Source: Lentisphaeria bacterium
GTDB lineage: Bacteria; Verrucomicrobiota; Lentisphaeria; Victivallales; UBA1829
DNA length: 33,748 nucleotides
Direction of reading: 5' to 3'
Assembly (NCBI GenBank): GCA_017540385.1
Contig: JAFYBD010000096.1
Coordinates: forward strand, 1-33,748
Both the position numbers and the translations under genes were made by a program. Below are positions 8,105-15,185 of this stretch, piece by piece. How positions within the stretch are numbered: the stretch's first letter is position 1; every line of letters starts with the position of its first letter. The notes below the pieces were generated by a model. That model worked only from the letters and a program-made list of their open reading frames with translations. It was not told the DNA's origin and ran no database searches.

Positions 8105-9133
8105 TTAGCCTTCCGCTTTGTTCTTCGCGGCCTTGGCACGTTCGGCCTCGGCGAGGATGGCGGTTTCGAGTTCTTCGGAGAGAGTCATTCCGAGGGTGAG
8201 GTTCAACGTGGCGAGCTTTTCCTTGATTTCGTCGAGGGACTTCTTGCCGAAATTGCGGTACTTGAGCATCTTGGACTCGGTCTTCAGGCAGAGTTCGCCA
8301 AGGAGCTTGATGTCCGCGTTGTTGAGGCAGTTCTGCGCGCGCACGCTGAGCTCGAGGACGTCGACGTCCTGGGTCAGGAGCTTGAAGCGCTTCATGTCCT
8401 CTTCGGAGATCGGGTTGTACCCGTCGGGCTCCGCGGCGTGGCTGCCGAGGAAGGGGCGGAGATGATCCTTCAGGATCTTCGCGGCCTTCTCGAGGGCGTC
8501 GGGCGGAGTGACGCGACCGTCGGTGTGAATCTCAATCGTGAGGCTGTCCATTTCGGTTTCTTCGCCGACGCGCGTGGCGCTCACCTGGTAACGGACGTAG
8601 GTGATCGGGCTGAAGAGGCAGTCGATCGGAATAGTTCCGAGGGGATGATCGGGACGTTTGTTGCGTTCGGCGGGCTGCCAGCCGCGCCCCTTGGAGACTT
8701 CGAGTTCGCAGCGGAACGGGACGTCCTTGTCGAGGGTGCAGATGATCTGGTCGGGATTGAGGATCTCGACGGTGCCTTCCGTGATGATGTCGCCGGCGGT
8801 GACGGGGCCGGCTTTTTTCTTGCGGATCTCGAGCGTCTTGACCTGATCGGAGTTCAGATTGAGCTTGACCTTCTTCAGGTTGAGGATGATCTCGGTAACG
8901 TCTTCAATCACATGGGGGAGCGTGGAGAACTCGTGGGACGTTCCGTCGAAACGGACCGCGGAGATGGCTGCACCCTCGAGGGAGGAGAGGAGCACTCTGC
9001 GGAGGGCGTTGCCGATGGTGTGACCGAACCCGCTCTGGAAGGGAGCGGCGGTGAACTTGGCATAGGTGTTCGACGCGGTTTCTTCGTCCACGACGATACC
9101 ATGGGGCATCGGGAATGTGAAAACAGAAGCCAT
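8105..9133 (-). CDS. rpoA: RNA polymerase alpha subunit (342 aa)
   Basis: Alpha dimerises to nucleate RNA polymerase assembly and binds UP elements and activators through its C-terminal domain. The N-terminal domain shows the conserved GFGHTIGNALRRVLLSSLEGAAI segment (about residues 35-57). The C-terminal helix-hairpin-helix domain (about 255-320) includes ELSVRAQNCL and KYRNFGKKSLDEI. A ~20-residue Ala/Lys/Glu tail follows. The gene sits between rpsK and rplQ; there is no rpsD (S4) gene between rpsK and rpoA, although it lies there in many bacteria. Confidence 0.98.
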   Translation of the reverse strand: MASVFTFPMPHGIVVDEETASNTYAKFTAAPFQSGFGHTIGNALRRVLLSSLEGAAISAVRFDGTSHEFSTLPHVIEDVTEIILNLKKVKLNLNSDQVKTLEIRKKKAGPVTAGDIITEGTVEILNPDQIICTLDKDVPFRCELEVSKGRGWQPAERNKRPDHPLGTIPIDCLFSPITYVRYQVSATRVGEETEMDSLTIEIHTDGRVTPPDALEKAAKILKDHLRPFLGSHAAEPDGYNPISEEDMKRFKLLTQDVDVLELSVRAQNCLNNADIKLLGELCLKTESKMLKYRNFGKKSLDEIKEKLATLNLTLGMTLSEELETAILAEAERAKAAKNKAEG

Positions 9134-9230
9134 ATTGAAAAACCTCCGGAGTTGGATTTGACTGGTTTATCGGTTCGGGGTCATGTTGGGGAGCCGGAAG
9201 ACCGGCGCAAACAGGAAACCTCGGGAACCG

Positions 9231-9689
9231 TCAGACACGGCGGCGTTTCGGGGGTCTGCATCCGTTGTGGGGCACCGGGGTGATGTCCTTGATGCAGTTG
9301 ACTTCCATGCCGGTGGAAGCGATACCGCGGACGGCGGATTCACGACCGGCGCCGGGGCCCTTGATGCGGACTTCGACGTCCTTCATGCCGAAAGCCTGGG
9401 CTTTCTTGGCGGCGTCGGCGGCCACGACCTGAGCGGCGTAGGCGGTGCTCTTGCGGGAGCCCTTGAAGCCGTTCTTGCCGGAGGTGGACCAGGCGATCAC
9501 GTTGCCGTGAAGGTCGGTGAAGGAAACTTTGGTGTTGTTGAACGTGGCGTGCACGAACGCGATTCCGCTGGGGATGTAGCGGCCGGTTTTCTTGCGCTTG
9601 TTGTCAACCGCAGCAGTCTCGGCGGCCGGAGCAGCGGCTTCGGCGGCTTCCTGAGGAGCAGCGGCGGTTTCTTTGATTTCGTCAGACAT
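9231..9689 (-). CDS. rpsK: 30S ribosomal protein S11 with Ala-rich N-terminal extension (152 aa)
   Basis: S11 lies on the small-subunit platform and contacts the Shine-Dalgarno helix region. The conserved body begins near residue 31 ([20 protein letters not shown]) and ends in the usual [15 protein letters not shown]. About 29 residues of Ala/Glu/Pro-rich sequence precede it. The ATG at 9689 is the only upstream start in frame, so the extension appears real. It follows rpsM by about 60 nt. Confidence 0.96.
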   Translation of the reverse strand: MSDEIKETAAAPQEAAEAAAPAAETAAVDNKRKKTGRYIPSGIAFVHATFNNTKVSFTDLHGNVIAWSTSGKNGFKGSRKSTAYAAQVVAADAAKKAQAFGMKDVEVRIKGPGAGRESAVRGIASTGMEVNCIKDITPVPHNGCRPPKRRRV

Positions 9690-9749
9690 GATAGATCGAT
9701 GACCTTTTTGTTGATTCGTGTTCTGATGCGTGAACTGATCTCAGACGGA

Positions 9750-10196
9750 TCACTTCTTGGCTTTTCCGCCGTCGGCCGCGGCAGCAGCGGCTGCAGCCTT
9801 GTCGGAAGCGGCGGTACGGCGCTGCGTCTTGTCACGGATTGCGCCGACGGTAACGCGTTTGCCTTTGCGGGTACGGGCGTTGGTGCGCGTACGCTGGCCG
9901 CGAGTCGGGAGACCTTTCTTGTGACGGAGGCCGCGATAGCATCCGATGGCCTGGAGACGGCGGATGTTGATCATGATCTCACGGCGGAGGTCGCCTTCCA
10001 CCGTGTAGTCGTTCTGGAGGAGGTTGGTGATTGCCGAAATGTTTTCGTCGGAAAGCTGGCTGGCTTTCAGGTTCGGGTCGATGTTGGCCTTGACAATGAT
10101 CTCTTCCGCGATCGCGGGACCAATGCCGTAAATGGTCTGCAGCGCGTACTTCACGCGCTTGTTCATCGGGATGTCTACACCTAAAATTCTGGGCAT
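9750..10196 (-). CDS. rpsM: 30S ribosomal protein S13 with Ala-rich C-terminal extension (148 aa)
   Basis: S13 sits in the 30S head and contacts the P-site tRNA and bridge B1. The conserved start (RILGVDIP) and the [10 protein letters not shown] and [25 protein letters not shown] stretches identify it; the last is the family signature near residues 90-115. About 27 residues rich in Ala and Lys follow the normal end, an extension absent from E. coli S13. It is downstream of rpmJ, as in most bacteria. Confidence 0.97.
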   Translation of the reverse strand: MPRILGVDIPMNKRVKYALQTIYGIGPAIAEEIIVKANIDPNLKASQLSDENISAITNLLQNDYTVEGDLRREIMINIRRLQAIGCYRGLRHKKGLPTRGQRTRTNARTRKGKRVTVGAIRDKTQRRTAASDKAAAAAAAADGGKAKK

Positions 10197-10214
10197 GGTG
10201 GGTTGTCTCCGTGC

Positions 10215-10331
10215 TTAACCTTGTTTCTGTTTGTGGCGGGGGTTGCGGGAGCAGACCACGCGGACCACGCCTTTGCGCTTGATGATCTGGCAGTTTTCAC
10301 ATCTGCGCTTGATGGACGAAGTGACTTTCAT
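10215..10331 (-). CDS. rpmJ: 50S ribosomal protein L36, zinc-binding form (38 aa)
   Basis: Reverse translation from the ATG at 10331 to TAA at 10217-10215 gives 38 residues beginning [14 protein letters not shown]. The zinc ligands Cys11, Cys14, Cys27 and His33 are all present, so this is the C+ form. It is the first gene of the operon, 18 nt before rpsM. The closing KQKQG is typical. Confidence 0.96.
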   Translation of the reverse strand: MKVTSSIKRRCENCQIIKRKGVVRVVCSRNPRHKQKQG

Positions 10332-10479
10332 TTTCGTACTCCGAGTTGTCGTATATAGTTCGAAACCATAGCAAAGCGTCCCGGAGGTCATGCTCCGGTA
10401 GCGTCTGCCACACTGACGGGCTGTATGCTGGAATGTACGGCAATCACCACAATTTGCCGCGATTCATACAGGAGCTATT
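10332..10479 (-). promoter_or_regulatory. Leader of the ribosomal/rpoA operon
   Basis: From the likely transcription start near 10473 to the rpmJ ATG is roughly 140 nt without a gene. A clean hairpin CCGGAG/CTCCGG with a 6-nt loop lies at 10381-10398. Ribosomal operons often carry autoregulatory leaders, but I cannot match this one to a known leader class. The further ~120 bp to 10632, beyond the promoter, is T-rich and empty. Confidence 0.4.
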
Positions 10480-10508
10480 ACTATACCACCCTTTTCCGGC
10501 TTTGTCAA
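10480..10508 (-). promoter_or_regulatory. Consensus promoter of rpmJ-rpsM-rpsK-rpoA-rplQ
   Basis: On the minus strand TTGACA (10508-10503) is separated by exactly 17 bp from TATAGT (10485-10480), which is preceded by TGG (extended -10). This is the closest to consensus in the window, as expected for a ribosomal operon. Confidence 0.88.
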
Positions 10509-10632
10509 CCCCGCACCCCTTTTTTTCGGTTTTTTTTCAGTATTTTTAGATTAAATCCGAAACTATTCGGAGATTGAATGTATTTTTGGCCGGAGCCGAT
10601 GGCTGGCTGGACAACCGCGTCCGAACCAGTTT

Positions 10633-10908
10633 TCAGAACAAATCGCTGTGGGAACCGGTACGAAACAGCGTCAGCACAAGAACGCCTTCGTCGAGGTCAT
10701 AGATAAGAAGCAGGTCGGGGCGGACGTGACATTCATGAAGCCCGGCATATCGCCCCGACAGCACATGGTCACGATACTCCGGCGGCAGTGTGACGCCAGC
10801 AGACAGCAGCCGGATGACATTGTCGAGCGCCTGAATGTCTTCGCCTCGCTTCATGAGGAGCTTGTACTCCTTTTTGAATCGCGAGGTCCATTTGATCGTG
10901 TATTTCAT
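10633..10908 (-). CDS. yafQ: YafQ-family mRNA interferase toxin (91 aa)
   Basis: YafQ toxins cut mRNA in the ribosomal A site. The RelE/ParE-fold protein ends in GSHSDLF, the YafQ signature, with the catalytic-type His87. His48, His61 and Asp65 have the same spacing as the other catalytic residues of E. coli YafQ. Length (91 aa) matches the family. The start at 10908 overlaps the antitoxin stop in ATGA, the normal TA arrangement. No inactivating change is visible, so the toxin looks intact. Confidence 0.93.
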   Translation of the reverse strand: MKYTIKWTSRFKKEYKLLMKRGEDIQALDNVIRLLSAGVTLPPEYRDHVLSGRYAGLHECHVRPDLLLIYDLDEGVLVLTLFRTGSHSDLF

Positions 10909-11177
10909 GATTTGAGCGCCCGAAGAGCTTCCTCGACGTCGGTGTAACCCTTGATCTTCGGGTCGTGCGCGATCTTCCGGGCTTCCTGCAGTGCCGAATA
11001 GTCGTCCGCGCCGGAAACGTCCTCCGTTATGGCGAACGGGATACCGCGCACGCGAAGCGCCTGCTTCACGAAGATGCTGAACGCCGTCGAGATGTTCATC
11101 CCGAGGTTGCTGAAGAGTTCGTCGGCCTGTTTCTTGGTTTCGGTGTCGATCCTGATGCACAAATTGGTCGTTGCCAT
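10905..11177 (-). CDS. dinJ: DinJ/RelB-family antitoxin (90 aa)
   Basis: The N-terminus (MATTNLCIRIDTETKKQAD) is the ribbon-helix-helix DNA-binding domain, followed by the family's NISTAFSIFVKQALRVRGIPF segment. The C-terminal part should wrap the YafQ toxin. I chose the ATG at 11177 because AGGAGG (11188-11183) lies 5 nt upstream; a start at 11198 adds seven residues without an SD. The pair normally represses its own promoter. Confidence 0.93.
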   Translation of the reverse strand: MATTNLCIRIDTETKKQADELFSNLGMNISTAFSIFVKQALRVRGIPFAITEDVSGADDYSALQEARKIAHDPKIKGYTDVEEALRALKS

Positions 11178-11195
11178 AAAAACCTCCTGAGTTGT

Positions 11196-11247
11196 CATTG
11201 CAATATAGCACGGTTTCCATGAATTGCAAATGATTTTCTATGCAATG
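11196..11247 (-). promoter_or_regulatory. dinJ-yafQ promoter with possible operator repeats
   Basis: TTGCAA (11229-11224), 16 bp, and TATATT (11207-11202) preceded by TGC form the promoter. The 8-mer ATTGCAAT (11197-11204) and the close variants ATTGCAAA (11223-11230) and ATGCAATG (11240-11247) overlap or flank it. They are candidates for the DinJ binding sites (inference). Confidence 0.65.
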
Positions 11248-11263
11248 CAAGAAAAAATGGAAA

Positions 11264-12097
11264 CTAATACCCTCGTTGGAGCCGAACCAAACCGAAAACC
11301 GCATGGACGGCCGCGTAATAGGGAAGAAGTATCGTATCCGCTGCGAATGCCGGCGGGAGCGCGAGGATCCGGAAACACCAGCCGAACGGCCCAGCTTCCC
11401 GTTCGCCGAGTTTCTGAATGACGGCCTCCCCGTCGAGCGGGTTGAGATAGGCGTCGAAGTCGGTGCTGCTGCGGCCCGTGACCACCGTGTAACGGCTGCC
11501 ATTCTGGGCGCAGGGTATCAGGAGGAAGAGCGTCGTGATACTGGAGTTTCGGTCGCGGACCGTAATGACGAAGGGTTCGGAGAGGATCGGCAGGTCCTCC
11601 GGGCGGACGCGCAGACGAAGTGTTTCCCCGTCGGCGATCCAGCGTTCATTCTGAGCCGGTTCCGGCGCGTCGCCGATGCGTTCCGCCGGGTTGTCCTGGA
11701 AACACGGGAGATACGTCTTGTACCAGTCCACCTTCCAAACCGGTTTGGCGTCGGGGGCTTCTTCCACCTCCAGATAGAAGCGGACGAGATCGGACGGCAG
11801 CGGGTCCAATGGGAAGCGTTTCTCGTAAGCGTCGGAAATGGTCCATGCGGGGTAATGGTGGGACAATGAGCCGTGGCCGTAGAACGGCAGATAATTGTAT
11901 GCGGTCTTCATCTTCGCGGAGGCGACGATCGCGTCCTTTTCGGGCGACAGCTCCCAGTGATACCCGGCGCGGGAGACCGTGGTGGTCCCGACGTACTTCC
12001 ACGTCTCGGCGCAGAAACACCCGGTGCAGCAGATACCGACCGCCATAACAAATACGGCGAAGAGGAGATTGCGGATGAGGGGCATTCCAGCGGTCAT
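11264..12097 (-). CDS. Lipoprotein-like paralogue B, YceK/YidQ-like C-terminus (277 aa)
   Basis: A hydrophobic N-terminal segment ends in CTGC, a lipobox with an unusual Cys at -3. The body is shared with the preceding gene: a ~210-residue domain with RFYL.VE and GETLRLR.{4}LP.LSE motifs, and a hydrophobic end GWCFRILALPPAFAADTILLP. That last stretch resembles the PxSxxADTxxLP motif of small YceK/YidQ lipoproteins. The function is unknown. Its start overlaps the paralogue's stop (ATGA at 12097-12094), so both are co-translated. An alternative start at 12085 would remove four residues. Confidence 0.75.
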   Translation of the reverse strand: MTAGMPLIRNLLFAVFVMAVGICCTGCFCAETWKYVGTTTVSRAGYHWELSPEKDAIVASAKMKTAYNYLPFYGHGSLSHHYPAWTISDAYEKRFPLDPLPSDLVRFYLEVEEAPDAKPVWKVDWYKTYLPCFQDNPAERIGDAPEPAQNERWIADGETLRLRVRPEDLPILSEPFVITVRDRNSSITTLFLLIPCAQNGSRYTVVTGRSSTDFDAYLNPLDGEAVIQKLGEREAGPFGWCFRILALPPAFAADTILLPYYAAVHAVFGLVRLQRGY

Positions 12098-12966
12098 GGT
12101 TCATTCATCAGGACGGCGGGTTGGATCAGGTACACCGGCAGGGAGACGATGTCCGCGACGACGGCCGCGGGCATCCAGAGGACTTTCCAGCACCAGCCGA
12201 AGAACCCGGTCGAGCCCGAATCCATGGCGTCTTTCCAGAAGAAGATGTCGTGGAACTCCTCCCCACGATAGGCCAGCATCTCGTAGCGGCCTTCTTCGTG
12301 CGCGACCGGACAGGCCAGGAGAAGAGCGCTCAACTCCGGCAGCTCGTTTCCCATCCGGCTGGGAAGCCGCAGGAGGACGTTCGGGCGTTCGGAAAGAAGC
12401 GGCAGGTCGCCCGGGTGGATCCGCAGCCGGAGGGTCTCGCCCGGATTCACATAAAAGCGGGACCAGCCGGCGTCGGTGATGTTGTCCGCCGGGGCGGCGC
12501 CGGCCTCGACGCGTTCCACAAGCGCCTCGAAATACGGGGTCATGTCGTCTTCGGGCAGGGAGAGCGGGGCGGTCGGGTCGGGCTCGACGACCAGGTAAAA
12601 CCGGACCAGGTTCTCGCGATACGGCCTGGGGTCCTGCCGCCAGTGGTCTGGCGTGAGGGCGTCGAGGGAAACGCGTTTCTCCACGGTCTTGTACGTATTC
12701 CATGTGTACTTGGAATGGCCGCGGTTGTTGTCGATGCAATGGATCAGCGGCCAGCAGTAATGCGCCGTCTTCTGCCTGCCGGAAAAGACGATCCCGTCTC
12801 CGTCCGGGGTGAGCGCAAACCGCATGTTGTACTCGGGGAGAATGACCTCCGTCTTGCCCAGGTCGTCCCAGGTCCCGTGCGAGAAACACCCGGTGCAGAA
12901 GACAACGACCGCCACGACGACCGCAGCGAACAAAAAGTTGAGGACGAAAGCGATTTTACGAATCAT
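12094..12966 (-). CDS. Lipoprotein-like paralogue A (290 aa)
   Basis: It is the upstream tandem paralogue of the following gene, with the same plan: hydrophobic segment, CTGC, RFYLVVE, GETLRLRIHPGDLPLLSE, and a hydrophobic C-terminal GWCWKVL..PAAVVADIVSLP. I chose the ATG at 12966 over the in-frame ATG at 13014. GGAG lies 7 nt upstream of it, it gives a compact signal peptide, and the longer version would overlap hepT. It begins 22 nt after the HepT-MNT gene, so it appears to share the TA operon's promoter at 13984-14012. The function is unknown. Confidence 0.75.
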   Translation of the reverse strand: MIRKIAFVLNFLFAAVVVAVVVFCTGCFSHGTWDDLGKTEVILPEYNMRFALTPDGDGIVFSGRQKTAHYCWPLIHCIDNNRGHSKYTWNTYKTVEKRVSLDALTPDHWRQDPRPYRENLVRFYLVVEPDPTAPLSLPEDDMTPYFEALVERVEAGAAPADNITDAGWSRFYVNPGETLRLRIHPGDLPLLSERPNVLLRLPSRMGNELPELSALLLACPVAHEEGRYEMLAYRGEEFHDIFFWKDAMDSGSTGFFGWCWKVLWMPAAVVADIVSLPVYLIQPAVLMNEP

Positions 12967-12988
12967 TTCATTGCTCCGACCGGGAAAC

Positions 12989-13648
12989 CTACAGGATTTC
13001 CACGGTGTTTTCAAACTGTTGAGGATGCTCTTTAAAAAACAGGCAGCCAGGTGAAATCAGATTCACCCTGCGTCTGAGCAAGACCGTAAGCTCATCTATA
13101 AGCTTTTCCCTGTCAAATGCTGAAAAATGCTCGGGGGGTTCAAAAAAGAAATCAAAATCCGAATCGTAAGTCTCCGCTCGACAGGCGATCTCGCCAAAAA
13201 CCTTGAGCGTTTTTATGTGGAAGCGTCCGGCTATTTCCCGGATCTCCGCCTGATGGCGAAGCAAAAAGTCAAGAGCGTGTTCCTGAGACTGATCAAAATG
13301 TTGCTTAGCGCTCTGAAACTCGGGAATATCCTTGATCTGCTTCAAAGCTTGGGGCACGTCTTCCTCGACGATCGACCAGACGACGTCCAAATCGATCCCG
13401 AAATAGTGATGCGTGAGCAAATCACGGAATTTCGCCATGTACGACCAGTCGATGTCAGGATACTTTTCCAGGAAGCCAGGGGATAAATTCTTGACGGCCT
13501 CCCCGAGGATTTCGAACTTGCGCTCGACCGCATCCTGCTGCATTTTCTCCGCGAAAAACGCCGCCTGTCCAGCTGAAGTGTAGGAAACGATGTCGTTCAA
13601 CGCTTCGTAAATATGCAGAAGAAACGTACCGTCTGAGCGGGATTTCAT
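12989..13648 (-). CDS. hepT: HepT toxin fused to a second, degenerate MNT nucleotidyltransferase domain (219 aa)
   Basis: Residues 1-125 form a HepT (DUF86/HEPN) domain with the catalytic RX4HXY motif intact at Arg75, His80 and Tyr82. HEPN toxins of this kind are RNases. Residues ~130-219 form a minimal nucleotidyltransferase domain with VFGEIACRAETYDSDFD. In place of the GS of GSX10DXD it has Gly152-Glu153, while Asp164 and Asp166 remain. The gene starts at 13648, overlapping the mntA stop in ATGA. In characterised pairs MntA AMPylates the tyrosine of RX4HXY to silence HepT. Here the toxin carries an extra, probably weakened MNT domain of its own. A longer start at 13726 would lie inside mntA and is unlikely. 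Confidence 0.85.
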   Translation of the reverse strand: MKSRSDGTFLLHIYEALNDIVSYTSAGQAAFFAEKMQQDAVERKFEILGEAVKNLSPGFLEKYPDIDWSYMAKFRDLLTHHYFGIDLDVVWSIVEEDVPQALKQIKDIPEFQSAKQHFDQSQEHALDFLLRHQAEIREIAGRFHIKTLKVFGEIACRAETYDSDFDFFFEPPEHFSAFDREKLIDELTVLLRRRVNLISPGCLFFKEHPQQFENTVEIL

Positions 13649-13935
13649 AGCAGGACGGCCTCCGACAGGACAGTGTTTCGGATGAACGGGCTGAGTCCGT
13701 TTTTGGAAACGACGTCGACGCCACACCCCAGGAGCTTTTCAAAACCGTCCTGAAGCCCGAGCAGGTCGCGATAGGAAACGCCTTTCTGAAGTTCGACCAG
13801 GAAATCCACGTCGCTGTCGGGGGTCTCTTCCCCACGGGCGCAGGAACCGAACACATAAACCTTTTCGGCTTTGTGTTTTCTGGCGATCTCGTAGATCTCG
13901 TTCCGCATGCTGCGGAGTCTGTCGAGCTGGCACAT
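13645..13935 (-). CDS. mntA: MntA-type nucleotidyltransferase antitoxin (96 aa)
   Basis: A minimal nucleotidyltransferase domain with the full GSX10DXD motif: Gly30-Ser31, then Asp42 and Asp44 (VFGSCARGEETPDSDVDF). By analogy with MntA/HepT it should AMPylate and neutralise the HepT encoded immediately downstream. Its stop overlaps the hepT start by 4 nt. The start could also be Met10, which lies just before the conserved part. It is the first gene of a four-gene operon with hepT-MNT and two lipoproteins. Confidence 0.88.
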   Translation of the reverse strand: MCQLDRLRSMRNEIYEIARKHKAEKVYVFGSCARGEETPDSDVDFLVELQKGVSYRDLLGLQDGFEKLLGCGVDVVSKNGLSPFIRNTVLSEAVLL

Positions 13936-13983
13936 GGTCTGTCTCCCGCGTGAAAAAAGGGCGTTTTCCGATGAAACATCTAT

Positions 13984-14012
13984 AATCTACGCCCGATTTT
14001 GGAAAAAGTCAA
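13984..14012 (-). promoter_or_regulatory. Promoter of the mntA-hepT-lipoprotein operon
   Basis: On the minus strand TTGACT (14012-14007), 17 bp and TAGATT (13989-13984) lie about 50 nt before the mntA ATG. The rest of the gap to hisG (14013-14201) holds the hisG promoter region. Confidence 0.75.
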
Positions 14013-14129
14013 ATCCGTTTCGGAAAACAGGCGGTCTTTTTTGAACTACGGCCGCCGCATGATCGCCGTTCAAGCCCCGCCCCGGTACATCCTCCCCCAT
14101 TCGTTTCGTCTCTTTTTCGCGGATTTCGC

Positions 14130-14157
14130 TTTTATTTCATAGAAAACGTGGTATATT
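14130..14157 (+). promoter_or_regulatory. Possible hisG promoter
   Basis: TATATT at 14152-14157 is preceded by TGG (extended -10). The -35 region TTTTAT (14130-14135, 16-bp spacing) is poor. GAGGAG at 14188-14193 is the hisG ribosome site, 8 nt from the ATG. Confidence 0.55.
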
Positions 14158-14201
14158 ATATTTTCCGCAAAATGAAAATCAACCATAGAGGAGTCCCTGC
14201 T

Positions 14202-15092
14202 ATGCTCGAAAATAAAGATGACAAACTGATCCTCGGTCTTCCGAAAGGAAGCCTGGAAGCCGCCACGACCGATCTTTTTGCGAAGGCCGGCTACAAGATC
14301 GAGATCAGTTCGCGTTCGCTGTACCCCACGATCAACGATCCCGAGATCGAGTGCATGCTGCTGCGTGCGCAGGAGATGGCGATGTTCGTGGAGGAGGAGA
14401 TGCTGGACTGCGGCCTGACCGGGTTCGACTGGATCCAGGAGACCGGGGCGGACGTCGTCGAGGTCTGCGAGCTCGTGTACGGCAAAGTCGGGCGCAATCC
14501 CCTGCGCTGGGTCCTGGCCGTGCCGGAAGACTCCGACATCAAGTGCGCCGCCGACCTGGAGGGCAAACGCATCGCGACCGAGGCCGTCGGCATGACGAAA
14601 CGTTATCTCGAGGCCAACCACGTGAAGAACGTCCGCGTGGACTTCTCCTGGGGCGCGACCGAGGTGAAGCCGCCGCATTTCGCCGACGCCATCGTGGAGA
14701 TCACGGAGACCGGCAGCAGCCTGCGCGCGAACCGCCTGAAGATCATCGACACGCTCTGCACCACGACCACGCGTTTCATCGCGAACAAGAAGGCCATGGC
14801 GAACCCGTTCAAGGCCGCGAAGATCAACCGCATCGCCATGCTCCTGAAGGCCGTCCTGAACGCCGAGGGCAAGGTCGGGCTCATGCTGAACGTGCAGGAG
14901 AAGGACCTCGAAAACATCCTGAAGAAGCTCCCCGCGCTCCAGCGTCCCACCGTGTCCCCGCTCTCCGAAAAGGGCTGGTTCGCGCTGAACACCATCATGG
15001 ACGAGATGGTCGTCCGCGACCTCATCCCGCAGCTGAAGGAGCTGAACGCCACCGGCATCGTCGAATTCCCGCTGAGCAAGCTGGTCGACTGA
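14202..15092 (+). CDS. hisG: ATP phosphoribosyltransferase, long form (296 aa)
   Basis: HisG joins ATP and PRPP in the first step of histidine synthesis. The start LGLPKGSLE, the GLTGFDWI segment and the phosphate-binding-type DTLCTTTTRF...NK stretch mark the catalytic part. The ~75-residue C-terminal domain is the ACT-like histidine feedback module of long-form enzymes, so HisZ should not be needed. I chose the ATG at 14202 because GAGGAG is 8 nt upstream; the in-frame ATG at 14148 overlaps the -10 box and would add 18 unrelated residues. No other his genes are adjacent. Confidence 0.95.
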   Translation: MLENKDDKLILGLPKGSLEAATTDLFAKAGYKIEISSRSLYPTINDPEIECMLLRAQEMAMFVEEEMLDCGLTGFDWIQETGADVVEVCELVYGKVGRNPLRWVLAVPEDSDIKCAADLEGKRIATEAVGMTKRYLEANHVKNVRVDFSWGATEVKPPHFADAIVEITETGSSLRANRLKIIDTLCTTTTRFIANKKAMANPFKAAKINRIAMLLKAVLNAEGKVGLMLNVQEKDLENILKKLPALQRPTVSPLSEKGWFALNTIMDEMVVRDLIPQLKELNATGIVEFPLSKLVD

Positions 15093-15185
15093 TCCCGGCC
15101 GGATCCGTCCCGGAGCGACGCGCCGTTTTCCCCGGGACGCCATCTCCCCCACCGTACCTCAATTCATGCAATCATAGGACACGGC

